Below, in pieces: positions 17,627-26,798 of a stretch of DNA of 64,000 nucleotides. A program made the position numbers and the translations under genes. Origin of the DNA: Methylomarinum sp. Ch1-1 (lineage in GTDB: Bacteria > Pseudomonadota > Gammaproteobacteria > Methylococcales > Methylomonadaceae); contig NZ_CP157743.1 in assembly GCF_030717995.2 (NCBI RefSeq), positions 4,118,501-4,182,500 of the forward strand, in the 5' to 3' direction. The stretch's first letter is position 1. Each line of letters opens with the position of its first letter. The notes under the pieces were generated by a model. That model made no database searches. It worked only from the letters and a program-made list of their open reading frames with translations, and had not been told where the DNA came from.

Positions 17627-19828
17627 TTATGTACGCAGCTTTTCGACGTAGCCGACAAAATCCTCTACGCTGAGCGGCGGACTGAAATAATAGCCCTGAT
17701 AAAGCCGGCAGCCCTTGTCGAGCAACACATCTAACTGCGTTTGAGTTTGCACGCCTTCGGCAATCACCTGCATATTCAGTTTGTTAGCCATCGCAATGAT
17801 GATTTCGACGATTGCCACATCGTTGCCATCGGTCAAAATATCGGCGACGAATTGTCGATCGATTTTCAGCTGATGGAACGGCATCTTTTTCAAATAGCAC
17901 AACGACGAATAGCCGGTGCCGAAATTGTCCAATGAAAAACGGATGCCTAGATCGTTTAGGCACCTTATCGTCTTGCCCGCCTGTTCCACCTTATCGATAA
18001 AAATATTCTCCGTTATTTCGAACATCAAGGCCCGTGGATCGGCGCCTGTTTCCGCTAAAATATCTTCAACCTGCTCGACAAAATCTTCCTGCCTGAGTTG
18101 TCTGGAGCTGACATTCACGGCCAAATACTCATGGCTAAAGCCACTGTCCCGCCAAGCCTTAAGCTGCAGACAGGCAGCTTTCATCACCCACCGATCGATC
18201 ATCACGATCAGATCGCTTTGTTCGGCAATGCCGATAAACGCTGATGGCGCCAACAGGCCTCGTTGCGGATGACGCCAGCGAATCAGGGCTTCGACTCCTT
18301 CACATCGGCCATCGGCGCATAATTGCGGCTGAAAATACAATTCGAACTGATTTTGCTGGAACGCCGTTCGTAACTGGCTTTCAATTTTAATGCGATGATC
18401 GGCGGCGCGTTGCATATTCTTATTGAAAAAACTGATCGAATTTTTACCTCTGCTCTTTGAACGATACATCGCAGTGTCTGCTTGTTGTATCAATTCCGAA
18501 GCGTTTGCATTGCCCTCCGGATAGAGGCTGATGCCGATACTGGGGGTAAAGTGCATCGGTACGCCATTCAAGATATAAGGCTTATTCAGTTCCTGCTGCA
18601 TTCTTTCGGCAATCAGCATGGCTTGCTCCGAGGCCTGCTCGACACTGTCTTGATTGGCCTGTAGCAGGACTAAAAATTCATCGCCGCCCAGACGTGCCGG
18701 CGTATCCTCGGTGCGCAAATGCAGACCGATGCGCTCGGCCACCTTGATCAATAACTCATCCCCGACCAGATGCCCGGCCGAATCATTGAGCAATTTGAAA
18801 TCGTCCAGATCCAGGAAGATAATCGCGCCGAACAGACCGTGCCTGCGCGCCGCCTTCAACTCCTGTTCCATGCGGTTCAGCAGTAGACGACGATTTGGTA
18901 ATTTGGTCAGCGTATCGTAATAAGCCAGCGCCTGGATTTCCATTTCCTGCGCTTTCTTGTCACTGATGTTGCTGAACACTGAAACAAAATGACTGATCTG
19001 ACCGTTATTGTCTCTGACCGCCGTTATGTTTTGCCAAACGGGATAAACTTCGCCATTTTTTTTGCGGTTCCAAAACTCCCCTTCATAGCGGCCTTGACGC
19101 CACAATTGCTCCCAAAACTGCTGATAAGCATCATCGTCCTGACGATCGGATTTCAGGATGCCGGAGTTATGGCCTATCACCTCTTTCGCAGCAAAGCCGG
19201 TAATTTCGCTAAAGGCCTTGTTGACGCGCAAGATATTGGCCTCGGCATCGGTGATCATCACCGCTTGCATGCTGTCAAAGGTTGTCGCCGCCAAACGCAA
19301 TTCCGACTCGGTTTGTTTATAGTCGGTAATATCATCCCAGGCGCCGAACACTTCTATGACCTGATGTTGATCGTCATAATCGACGATCAGCTCATCCCTG
19401 ATCCAACGGAATTCACCATTTTTATGCCTAAACTGATATTCATGGGTCAGTTGCCCCTGCTGTATCAGTCGCTGCATATTCTCAATCGCCTGTTGGGCAT
19501 CATCGGGATGCAGTCGTTCGCCCCATAGGGTCTCATGCCGATACCATTCTTCTGGAGTGTAGCCACTGATTTCGGTAATTTTTTCCGAGATGAAATCGAC
19601 CTTGAACGGCAATAAGTCATTGTCTATGGGATGCAGGCAATAGACAACGGAGGGGCTGAGCCTAATCACATGCTGAAGACGGTTTTCGCTTTCCTGCAAT
19701 TGCTCGGTGCGTTCGGCGACTTGTTGATCTAGCGAATCGTTGAGCGCTTGTAGTTCATGATTAACCTCACGCAATTGTTGTGGGCTGGGGATGCGAAGAG
19801 CGACCGGCAACAAAGGCCATAATAGCAC
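17627..19828 (-). CDS. PAS-GGDEF-EAL c-di-GMP enzyme (C-terminal part of an interrupted sensor)
   Basis: 733 residues from a GTG codon. A short ETR1-like linker (LLWPLLPVALRIPSP) and coiled coil lead into two PAS domains (about 45-165 and 175-295). A GGDEF domain with intact RLGGDEF follows, then an EAL domain with intact EALIRW. Both the cyclase and phosphodiesterase signatures are therefore present. Upstream, the same frame continues past a single TAG (19841-19843) into an ethylene-receptor-like membrane domain. This part is most likely the catalytic half of one 845-codon gene. Whether it is translated from an internal start is unknown; the GTG has no strong ribosome site. The neighbour at 20257-21996 is also a signalling fusion. 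Confidence 0.85.
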   Translation of the reverse strand: MLLWPLLPVALRIPSPQQLREVNHELQALNDSLDQQVAERTEQLQESENRLQHVIRLSPSVVYCLHPIDNDLLPFKVDFISEKITEISGYTPEEWYRHETLWGERLHPDDAQQAIENMQRLIQQGQLTHEYQFRHKNGEFRWIRDELIVDYDDQHQVIEVFGAWDDITDYKQTESELRLAATTFDSMQAVMITDAEANILRVNKAFSEITGFAAKEVIGHNSGILKSDRQDDDAYQQFWEQLWRQGRYEGEFWNRKKNGEVYPVWQNITAVRDNNGQISHFVSVFSNISDKKAQEMEIQALAYYDTLTKLPNRRLLLNRMEQELKAARRHGLFGAIIFLDLDDFKLLNDSAGHLVGDELLIKVAERIGLHLRTEDTPARLGGDEFLVLLQANQDSVEQASEQAMLIAERMQQELNKPYILNGVPMHFTPSIGISLYPEGNANASELIQQADTAMYRSKSRGKNSISFFNKNMQRAADHRIKIESQLRTAFQQNQFELYFQPQLCADGRCEGVEALIRWRHPQRGLLAPSAFIGIAEQSDLIVMIDRWVMKAACLQLKAWRDSGFSHEYLAVNVSSRQLRQEDFVEQVEDILAETGADPRALMFEITENIFIDKVEQAGKTIRCLNDLGIRFSLDNFGTGYSSLCYLKKMPFHQLKIDRQFVADILTDGNDVAIVEIIIAMANKLNMQVIAEGVQTQTQLDVLLDKGCRLYQGYYFSPPLSVEDFVGYVEKLRT

Positions 19829-19840
19829 GGCGGTCAGTAG

Positions 19841-20164
19841 CTAAATGCTGGCGGTTATGGCTTTGACTATTGCGCTCAAACCATATAATGGCATCCAAAC
19901 ATTGATCGCCGCCAATAAGTGCGTCGTCCCACAAGCAAAAATAAAGCCCGAAAACAGAAGATACAGCCATTTGTTCTCCAAGTCCGGTCTATTATAGACA
20001 AAATATCCCAACGCGACCGGAATGGAAAAATAGGCGACGAAAGTCAGCAGATCTGACACCACGGTCACCCACAGAATAATCGGTTGCCAATAAAAGCATA
20101 CCCCATGCGGCATGAAACCTTCGGAGCTAAAAAGAAAATTCAACATGTCATGCATATAGCGCAC
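19841..20164 (-). CDS. Ethylene-receptor-like transmembrane sensor domain, ended by an in-frame TAG
   Basis: 107 residues with three membrane helices. The sequence matches the ethylene-binding domain of plant ETR1: VVSDLLTFVAYFSIP with Asp38, and FACGTTHLLAAINVW with Cys78 and His82. These are spaced exactly like the copper ligands Cys65 and His69 of ETR1. It ends KAITASI, then TAG. The next codons in the same frame (LLTAVLLWPLLP) are the natural continuation of the family, leading into PAS-GGDEF-EAL. A single nonsense change, not a frameshift, splits the gene. Ligand could be ethylene through Cu(I), by family knowledge; this is not shown. Confidence 0.85.
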   Translation of the reverse strand: MRYMHDMLNFLFSSEGFMPHGVCFYWQPIILWVTVVSDLLTFVAYFSIPVALGYFVYNRPDLENKWLYLLFSGFIFACGTTHLLAAINVWMPLYGLSAIVKAITASI

Positions 20165-20256
20165 TCAACAGAGACCGTATAGATCAACACTAACCGCTAA
20201 GTTGAGTTTTGTACACACATATTTCATCCACACTGACACATTGACGGCGCACTATC

Positions 20257-21996
20257 TTACGCCCGCCAGACAAATACCGCGGTAACCTGATTGCCCTTGC
20301 CTCGATAGGTAAGGCCGCTACATAGGGATTTCAGCAGACCTATACCGCGCCCGGAGAATCCTACATTGGATGTCAGATTAGCGGCCAACGCCTGGTGGTC
20401 AAAACCGTCACCGCTGTCTTTGACACTAATGGTCAAACATCCGCCGGATTCTGTCGGACGATGCTTGAACAATAGCCGTATCCGCCCTTCCTGCACCGTT
20501 TGCAGCCTCTGCTCTTTCAACTCATAAAAACGCATAAAGCCTTCGGCTGTCTGCTTGATCGCTGAATCGAGCTTAAGCACACCATGGTCCAAGGCATTGG
20601 TGAATAATTCCGTCACGATCATGAAAATAACTTGCCGATGCTCCTGTAACCCCTGTATTTCCATCAAGGCGTTGACCATCATAGGCACCGGATTCAGCTT
20701 TTTCAACGCGTCTATATCGAACTCCATCATCGCCTTCCAGGGCAAGGCTTCAACAACGGGATATTCCTGCTTGCTATCGCAGCCTTTCCAGGGTACGTTA
20801 TCGACATCGCATAATAACTCCAGAAAAGTGATAACTTGATAGGTCTGCTCATTTTCGCAATGCCGGCTTAACAGGCTCTGTAGACTCTCAAAGGCGGAAC
20901 CTTCATGCTGGCTGATACAAGCCATGACCGCCTCGGCGCCGAGTGCTACTCCAGCGGAGTTCTCCGCTTCGCTGACCGTATCCGTCAACAGATATAAATA
21001 ATCGTCGCCGCTAACTGCAATACTCTGTATATGCGGATCCAATGAGGCGCTGATTCCTAACGGCAGGTTCGTCGAGGCGATGATTTTCAAGCGGTTGCTT
21101 GCCCTATTCACTAATACCTGATCCGGCAAGCCGCAATTGAGAACATGTAGGGTCTTCGTCTCTGGATGCAGCGCGACGATCGAGGCCGCCAAAAACATAT
21201 CGACAGGCAGTAATTGGTGCAGTTTTCGATTAATTTCTTCAACAATTTCGACGATATCGAAGCCCTTATCGCTCATCTTGTAAAATATTTCGGCGATGGG
21301 GGCGGCGGCAATGGCCGCCGACATGCCGGAACCGCTAAAATCTCCCAGCAAAACATGGAGGTGATCCTCGGGCGTACGTCCGACTAAGGCAATATGGCCA
21401 TTGAACAGGGATCTGGCCGAAACCGTCGATTTAATTACCGAAGTATCTAACAGTTTTGCCCGCAATATCTTGTGAAACAAATTGGCGGCAATTGTTTGTT
21501 CCTGTTCACGCCGTTGCCGGTAAGCGCTTAATCGCCTATTGTTTTCCAATTGTTGTAGATGACATTGGCGATATTGCAACAATGAGTTGATTTTCGTTGT
21601 TAATAACAAGGAATTAATGGGTTTGACAACAAAATCATCAATTCCCTGCTTCAAAAAAAGAGCAAGCGCTTTATCATCATAGCGGCTGGCCAATGCCAAG
21701 ATGGGAACCGCATCAGCGGCCAAATTCTGTTTTATGGACGGTAAATCATCGACATCGACGCCGTCGATATCCAACAATAATAAGTCGACTTTTGTGTCAG
21801 AGAGCTTCGCCGCCGCTGCCTGTCCATCGCCTACGATGCTATATTGATAGTCTTCAGCTTTTAAAAGCGTATCGAGCAACTCGATTTCAGCAGCCTCTGC
21901 GCCAATGATCAGCACCGTGAAAAACCGCTTACTCGCTTTTATACACATGCTTTCCATTAATCGCTCTCTGGCTTTCGCATCTTTCCAGTGCGGCAT
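20257..21996 (-). CDS. Receiver-SpoIIE phosphatase-HATPase fusion (fused response regulator/phosphatase)
   Basis: A 579-residue partner-switching regulator. Residues about 28-145 are receiver-like with phospho-acceptor Asp76 (DLLLLDIDG) and a KPIN lysine, but the usual acidic pair is replaced by IIGAEAAE, so phosphorylation is uncertain. A coiled coil leads to a PP2C/SpoIIE domain (about 190-400) with LLGDFSGSGMSAA. The C-terminal ~130 residues are an RsbW-like ATPase/kinase fold (TELFTNALDHGVL, then VKDSGDGFDHQ and GRGIGLLKSL). Such fusions control anti-anti-sigma phosphorylation. No STAS-domain partner is visible in this window. The codon at 21957 (Met14) is an alternative start. Confidence 0.9.
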   Translation of the reverse strand: MPHWKDAKARERLMESMCIKASKRFFTVLIIGAEAAEIELLDTLLKAEDYQYSIVGDGQAAAAKLSDTKVDLLLLDIDGVDVDDLPSIKQNLAADAVPILALASRYDDKALALFLKQGIDDFVVKPINSLLLTTKINSLLQYRQCHLQQLENNRRLSAYRQRREQEQTIAANLFHKILRAKLLDTSVIKSTVSARSLFNGHIALVGRTPEDHLHVLLGDFSGSGMSAAIAAAPIAEIFYKMSDKGFDIVEIVEEINRKLHQLLPVDMFLAASIVALHPETKTLHVLNCGLPDQVLVNRASNRLKIIASTNLPLGISASLDPHIQSIAVSGDDYLYLLTDTVSEAENSAGVALGAEAVMACISQHEGSAFESLQSLLSRHCENEQTYQVITFLELLCDVDNVPWKGCDSKQEYPVVEALPWKAMMEFDIDALKKLNPVPMMVNALMEIQGLQEHRQVIFMIVTELFTNALDHGVLKLDSAIKQTAEGFMRFYELKEQRLQTVQEGRIRLLFKHRPTESGGCLTISVKDSGDGFDHQALAANLTSNVGFSGRGIGLLKSLCSGLTYRGKGNQVTAVFVWRA

Positions 21997-22036
21997 CGCC
22001 TCTCAACAGGTTTTAATGATTCTGCGGATTCAGCAG

Positions 22037-22378
22037 TTAATTCAAATACATCGCAAAACAAAGCGCAAATCCGAGCCAGCTCAATAACAGTAAAATCCAC
22101 GCCAATTTACTTTGCCGATAAATAGTCACGGTTTCGGCAGCCTTGTGTTCGGAATCCTCGGCGTTGAGTCGGCTATCGACTTTTTTCAGCTTCTTATCCA
22201 ACTCCCTGGCTTTCGCCTTTTGCTGTTTCTTATACTGCTCTATGCCTTTTTGAATGCCTTGAGCGATCAACTTGGTCTGCTCTTTAGTCTGCCCTGGCCG
22301 CTGCGTAGCCTTGGCAGTTTTCAATGATTCTTCCTGCGTTTGAGCAGAAATCTGCCGATATGATTTATTTTTTCTCAT
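22037..22378 (-). CDS. DUF2956-family protein
   Basis: 113 residues. The N-terminal half is basic and coiled-coil-like with the family motif KATQRPGQTKEQTKLIAQGI, followed by KK-rich helices. A single C-terminal membrane helix (about 91-110) makes it a tail-anchored inner-membrane protein. The family is conserved in gammaproteobacteria and has no known function. It lies near another small conserved gammaproteobacterial gene on the same strand (22504-22827). Confidence 0.85.
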   Translation of the reverse strand: MRKNKSYRQISAQTQEESLKTAKATQRPGQTKEQTKLIAQGIQKGIEQYKKQQKAKARELDKKLKKVDSRLNAEDSEHKAAETVTIYRQSKLAWILLLLSWLGFALCFAMYLN

Positions 22379-22503
22379 CTTTTCCGAGTATTTTGCTCAG
22401 CATTTATTCACATTATAGCCTGATCTGTCTCGAGTTAGTCACGAATCGCTATCGAAATATGCCTACAATAGCGAAACCACTACTCTGTGCGCCTTTACTG
22501 TAT

Positions 22504-22827
22504 TTATTCGGCCGATTCATCCGCGACTCGGTAAGGATCCAAATAAATACTTTCCACACGCCTTCCCAGCATGACGATCTTGCCGTTATAACGTTCGACA
22601 CCGGTCGCCGAGAATTCAAAGGCATAGCTGCGCCAGGCCTGTATCCTGCCTTCGGCGTTGCGCTTAGGCCAGAAACCGGTCAGGGCCACGTAATCGTCCA
22701 GCAATTGCAAGTCCAGCCTGCGGCAATGCGCTTTCACAACAGACATCGCCGCTTCCCGGGCCTGCAGACTATTCGACCAGAACCATAGCATGGCGACGAT
22801 GAGCATGATAAAAATTAAATCCGTCAT
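22504..22827 (-). CDS. DUF3301-family protein
   Basis: 107 residues with one N-terminal membrane helix (about 4-20) followed by a soluble domain. The motifs CRRLDLQLLDDYVAL and RSYAFEFSATGVERYNG are the hallmarks of DUF3301, a gammaproteobacterial family of unknown function. The hydrophobic start could be a signal anchor, which would place the domain in the periplasm or cytoplasm depending on orientation. No operon partner is evident. Confidence 0.85.
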   Translation of the reverse strand: MTDLIFIMLIVAMLWFWSNSLQAREAAMSVVKAHCRRLDLQLLDDYVALTGFWPKRNAEGRIQAWRSYAFEFSATGVERYNGKIVMLGRRVESIYLDPYRVADESAE

Positions 22828-22986
22828 AACGACTTAGTCCGATAGACTCCTGAATATTTCGTCAAATGCTTGCCTCGCCTAGCGTGCCGTTCGCGCCTTT
22901 TTGAGGAGTGATTCAAAACCATACAGAATGTGCCGAACGATTTAATAGGCCTGATCACTCACGAATTCGGGCTAGATGAATTGTTG

Positions 22987-23223
22987 CTACCGGGACGTTA
23001 AAATGGTCAACATGCGTTGGGCGTGTTCAGCCACCTCGATGCCTAAGTCTGTCAAATAGCCGCCATCGGCCTGTGAAATAATGCCTTTGTCATGCAGGCG
23101 CCGCGCCGCAGCAACGACGTGTGGCCCGGCATCGGCATGCACCTTAATGCCTTCTTGCAAGGTCTCCAAATTAAATAAAGACAACAGATTGATTTCTTCC
23201 ACCAATTCTTCCGTTAAAACCAT
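22987..23223 (-). CDS. TIGR02647-family small protein
   Basis: 78 residues from the ATG at 23223, chosen because AAGGGG lies 6 bases upstream and because this gives the family's usual length of about 77. An in-frame ATG 21 bp earlier is less likely. The sequence (ELVEEINLLSLFNLETLQEG, then GGYLTDLGIEVAEHAQ) fits TIGR02647, a conserved small protein of gammaproteobacteria with no established function. Its helical C-terminal half resembles a winged-helix, so DNA binding is conceivable but unproven. Confidence 0.85.
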   Translation of the reverse strand: MVLTEELVEEINLLSLFNLETLQEGIKVHADAGPHVVAAARRLHDKGIISQADGGYLTDLGIEVAEHAQRMLTILTSR

Positions 23224-23398
23224 TGCCAGCCCCTTGTTAATCATTAAAAGCCATCACATTACCAGCTTTCATCGCTGGCTGGAAGATTGACCAGAAAAGT
23301 GCCGCCATGCACGGCAGGAAGCGCATGGCGGCACCGCCAAAACCGGCGACTGCAAGCCATTGATTTTATGAGCCGATGTCAAACCCGTCGCCTTAACC

Positions 23399-23637
23399 CC
23401 AGCAATTCCCATCAGTTTGAGTATTTTTGCAGGGTTTAGGGCATGGGGTGTGTTTGGCGTGGATGTCGGCAGCAAGGATGCTGCCGTCAAGCCCCCAGGG
23501 ATGGGTTTACCCAGCACCTAAATTCCATGGCTACTGGACTATATTTTACATTCCAGGATAATTTAGGTGCTGGGTGAACGGCGCTCCTCGACAGACACAC
23601 CCCATGCCCTTTTTGAACGCCAAAGTGGGAATTGCTG
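23399..23637. repeat. Nested three-arm palindromic element
   Basis: Three perfect nested inverted repeats share one centre: 23399-23410 with 23626-23637 (CAGCAATTCCCA), 23439-23452 with 23596-23609 (GGGCATGGGGTGTG), and 23509-23524 with 23560-23575 (ACCCAGCACCTAAATT). The innermost arm and its left flank (AGCA[A]GGATGCTG and a CCA-GGA step) match the core of the element at 5496-5828, so both belong to one family. The rest of 23224-23795 shows no gene; frames crossing it encode repeat sequence only. Confidence 0.82.
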
Positions 23638-23795
23638 CCTTAACCCGGATATTTCGCAAAGGCGGTCTTGGTCTTTGAAAGAAGTATTAAAACCCAATGG
23701 ATTGGGTTTAATGTCGGTCATATTTATCTGGTGCAGTTTGTACCTGAATGGTTTCTGAATTATCCGGGTCAAGTCGACAAGCTGATGCAGAGGCA

Positions 23796-24584
23796 TTATC
23801 CACCGTCTTGCTGTTGCATGAGCCGGCTTAACCAACTGTAAACCCGTTTAACCAACAACGCCTCATTATGTCGATAAAGATGGTCGGTGGCGCTGATTTC
23901 GTCCTGTCGGTAAGCGGGGTTTTTGTTAGCGGCCAGTTGACGTTTACGCGCGCCATTCACGACCGCCGGCAAATCATGTTCCGCATAAATATCCAATAAC
24001 GGCAAGCGAATTTTGGCCAACCTTGCCAGGAACTGCGGCCTGCGATCGGTACCCTCCGAGACTGGCAGGCTGATGGTCACCAGGCCGCCGAGGGTGTTAT
24101 CGAGATTTTTGTCGATACTATAGAGCCCCATCAGCGCGCCCATGCCATAGCCAACGACGACTATATTGCCGACTTCGGTTTTATCCAGAAAATCGACCGC
24201 TGCCTCGATGCGGGCTTTAGCCTCGGGAAATAACGGGTAATAATCCTGTGCAGACGCCCCCATTTCCCTGATCGGCATTTGCAAAGCCAAGGTTGACCAG
24301 CGATGCTCAGGCAAGATGGTTCTCAACGCATGCACGACGACTTGCTGATCAGGATAAGCCGCGCGATCATGTAGGATAATGGCCGCACCCCGCGTATCGA
24401 TGTCGACGCTTTCAGTATGGATAGCTAAAAAAGGCCGCTGTTGCGCCTGCAACCAAACGACCTCCCCCCTTGTTAAGGTGTTTTCGATCAGAGCGGCATA
24501 TTCTTGTTCTCGCGCTGCGTTACTGGCATGAGCAAAAGCCGAATACAGCATGATGACAGTGAAAAGAATACTCCACCGCGTCAT
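23796..24584 (-). CDS. DUF3530-like exported alpha/beta hydrolase
   Basis: 262 residues from the ATG at 24584, chosen because it overlaps the upstream gene stop as ATGA and begins a clear signal peptide (ILFTVIMLYSAFAHA). The longer frame reads into the neighbour gene in another phase. The body has an alpha/beta hydrolase pattern. AAIILHDRAAYPDQQ precedes ALRTILPEHRWSTLALQMP, and VVVGYGMGALMGLYS is a nucleophile-elbow-like turn with Gly-Tyr-Gly-Met-Gly in place of GxSxG, so the catalytic Ser is missing. This matches the DUF3530 family. Probably periplasmic; function unknown. Confidence 0.82.
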   Translation of the reverse strand: MTRWSILFTVIMLYSAFAHASNAAREQEYAALIENTLTRGEVVWLQAQQRPFLAIHTESVDIDTRGAAIILHDRAAYPDQQVVVHALRTILPEHRWSTLALQMPIREMGASAQDYYPLFPEAKARIEAAVDFLDKTEVGNIVVVGYGMGALMGLYSIDKNLDNTLGGLVTISLPVSEGTDRRPQFLARLAKIRLPLLDIYAEHDLPAVVNGARKRQLAANKNPAYRQDEISATDHLYRHNEALLVKRVYSWLSRLMQQQDGG

Positions 24585-25660
24585 AACTTGAATTGCTCGC
24601 TGTAAAACCCACTCCCCGTATAGCGCCGATGAAGATAACGCAACAACACCATGATCACCGAGGCAACCGGCAATGCCAACAGCACGCCGAGGAAACCGAA
24701 CAGCTGTCCTCCGGCCAGCACGGCAAAGATAACCGCCACCGGATGTAAACCAATCTGGTCGCCAACCAACCAAGGCGTCAGCAACATGCCTTCCAGCGCT
24801 TGTCCCACCATGAAGACAATGGCGACTGGAATCAAATACATCGGGTCTTGAAACTGTAATAATGCCGCTAAACAGGCGGCGACGATACCAACGATCGCGC
24901 CCAAATAGGGCACGAAGCTGACCAGGCCGGCCATCATGCCGATCAGCAGCGACAAATCGAGTCCCAACAACGATAAGCCGGTGCTGTATATCATACCCAA
25001 TACAATCATCACATAAAACTGACCGCGCATGAACGCGCCCAACACTTGATCCGACTCGGCCGCAAGTTTAGCGACAGTCGGCGCACTTCGGCGCGGAAAC
25101 AAATCATGGACCCTGGCGACCAGTTCGTCCCAATCCCTGAGTAAATAAAACGTAATCACCGGTATCAATAGCAGATTCATCAGCCATTCCAATATCAACG
25201 TTCCGGAACGCGATACCGAACCGATCAACGTCGCCAGTATGCCGCCAGCCTTTTGCCAATGGTCCTTCAAGATCTCGATCAATCCGGCGCTGTCGACGGG
25301 TTCAATGTCAACATGCAAGAACTGTTGCAGCATGGGAATCAGACGGGTATTCAACCAGCCGATATAATCCGGGAGTTTGCTCAGAAATAAGCTGATTTGC
25401 GCTTCGATGCTCGGAATGATCACCACCAAAATGGCGGCAAGAAAGACAGTGAGGGTCAAAAAAACCAAAATGACCGACTGAGTCCGTCCTAATCGCCAGG
25501 ATTTGATTGAGATCATTTCCAGGCGGTCCACCAGCGGATCGCTAAGGTAGGCTAGAACCGCCGAAATAGCGAAGGGGAGTAGTATCGGAGCCAGCAGATA
25601 AAGCAGCCCGCCCAGTAATACGCTGAAAGTCAGAACCAGCCATTTTTGTGAATCGCTCAC
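24581..25660 (-). CDS. AI-2E family transporter (PerM type)
   Basis: 359 residues with about eight membrane helices in the typical AI-2E/PerM order. Conserved segments include ISAVLAYLSDPLVDRLE near the start, PVITFYLLRDWDEL near 170, and a block near 235-265 containing SFVPYLGAIVG and LLQFQDPMY. Family members have been linked to autoinducer export or Na+/H+ antiport; the substrate here is unknown. It is translationally coupled (ATGA) to the DUF3530-like gene, an arrangement that suggests a joint envelope role. Confidence 0.92.
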   Translation of the reverse strand: MSDSQKWLVLTFSVLLGGLLYLLAPILLPFAISAVLAYLSDPLVDRLEMISIKSWRLGRTQSVILVFLTLTVFLAAILVVIIPSIEAQISLFLSKLPDYIGWLNTRLIPMLQQFLHVDIEPVDSAGLIEILKDHWQKAGGILATLIGSVSRSGTLILEWLMNLLLIPVITFYLLRDWDELVARVHDLFPRRSAPTVAKLAAESDQVLGAFMRGQFYVMIVLGMIYSTGLSLLGLDLSLLIGMMAGLVSFVPYLGAIVGIVAACLAALLQFQDPMYLIPVAIVFMVGQALEGMLLTPWLVGDQIGLHPVAVIFAVLAGGQLFGFLGVLLALPVASVIMVLLRYLHRRYTGSGFYSEQFKL

Positions 25661-25829
25661 TGCCCTATCCTTCCCGTTATGTTTTGAAAAATACCGCGTT
25701 TGTCAGCAACCCGGCGGTTCGACGCTGAACACGGTCATCTGAGGAAGCGGTGAATCTATCCATCCTGGATTTCTCAGCGCCAAACCCGAAAAATACGATT
25801 TTTTAAAAAATTTCTGAGTGCAATTTGAC

Positions 25830-26159
25830 TCACTTCATAGTCAGGTATGCCGCCACCGCCGCACTGACCAGTCCCAACAGCGCGGCGATGATCCACAACC
25901 ATAATTTGTTGATATGATCATGTTGTTCCTCGGCAATAGCCACTCCCTCAATGCGGGCATTGCTGGCCTTGGTTTTGCCCTCCGCATCCTCCTCGATGTC
26001 GAAAAAAATGGTATCGCCTTTGACCGGCCTGCGCGCCATCCCTTTTAACGCGGAAATGTGAATAAAGACATCCTGACTGCCATCGTCCGGCTTTATAAAG
26101 CCAAATCCCCTGTCATCTTTCCAGGTTTTCAAATAACCTTTTTTATCTGTCTTTGCCAT
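25830..26159 (-). CDS. Cold-shock domain protein with a single C-terminal membrane anchor
   Basis: The first ~70 residues are a cold-shock domain with the RNP1-like DRGFGFIKPDDG and RNP2-like DVFIHISAL motifs, which bind single-stranded nucleic acid. A polar linker then leads to one hydrophobic helix (about 86-105). The better known membrane CSD proteins carry a four-helix DUF1294 domain; here only one helix remains, so the protein is 109 residues. It may tether RNA to the membrane; that is inference. A perfect 14-bp A/T palindrome lies just past the stop. Confidence 0.87.
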   Translation of the reverse strand: MAKTDKKGYLKTWKDDRGFGFIKPDDGSQDVFIHISALKGMARRPVKGDTIFFDIEEDAEGKTKASNARIEGVAIAEEQHDHINKLWLWIIAALLGLVSAAVAAYLTMK

Positions 26160-26453
26160 ATTATTACCTACTTCTTAATCAATACTTCTTTAAAAACGGC
26201 ATCCTACTCTCATAGTAAGGCTAAAGTTCATGCAAGCATCTTCGATATGCTTCGGTTTTTACCAGCGAATCATTGATTTTCAGCTTCCCCGCTCTAGCAG
26301 CGGCTGCACTCCCCCCTTCCGATGGGAGCTATCACGGCAATAGCCGGCCACCGCGAGAATGAAAATACAACGGCCGGCATGGTCAATCAACAACCGGGCT
26401 CTACTCAAAAATCACGCGCATAGCCAATGACCAAGCCTTACTTTACGACACTG

Positions 26454-26798
26454 CTAGCCTTCACAATTAGGTCCCTGATGATAGACCCACTCAGTTACCG
26501 GTTTTCCGGCCTTTAAATGTTGTTCAATGATAATGTCCAACTTATCGCTATCGATCCCATAATACCAGACACCGTCGGGATGTACGCATAACAACGGTCC
26601 GGATTTACAGGTGCCTAAACAGTTCACCCGACTACGCTCAACCCGCAGTTCGCCGCTGCCCAATCCGGCTTTTTTCAGTTTATCTTTCAACGCGTCATAT
26701 AAAATCTGACCCTCACCATTCTCGGTGCATTTTGAACCCACACAGACCAACACATGACGTTTGTAGGTCCTCATCGAGGGTTTCATTACTTCTTTCAT
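26454..26798 (-). CDS. Thioredoxin-like [2Fe-2S] ferredoxin
   Basis: 114 residues with the four cluster ligands in thioredoxin-like ferredoxin spacing: Cys19 and Cys24 (CVGSKC), then Cys60 and Cys64 (CLGTC), followed by GPLLCVHPDGVWY. Proteins of this family often occur in cobalamin gene clusters. The cobB and cobO genes lie 1.5-3.3 kb further along the same strand, so an electron-donor role in corrinoid reduction is possible. A second possible start is Met9. Confidence 0.9.
   Translation of the reverse strand: MKEVMKPSMRTYKRHVLVCVGSKCTENGEGQILYDALKDKLKKAGLGSGELRVERSRVNCLGTCKSGPLLCVHPDGVWYYGIDSDKLDIIIEQHLKAGKPVTEWVYHQGPNCEG

Noticed and set aside
19841-19843. Pyrrolysine or other recoding of the TAG in the ETR-like gene
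   Set aside because: No PylT or PylS gene is seen and other stops in the window, including TAG, end genes normally; a point mutation or sequencing error is more likely.
23269-23835. Open frames over the palindromic element at 23.4-23.6 kb
   Set aside because: They run across inverted repeats, lack ribosome sites and are explained by the repeat.
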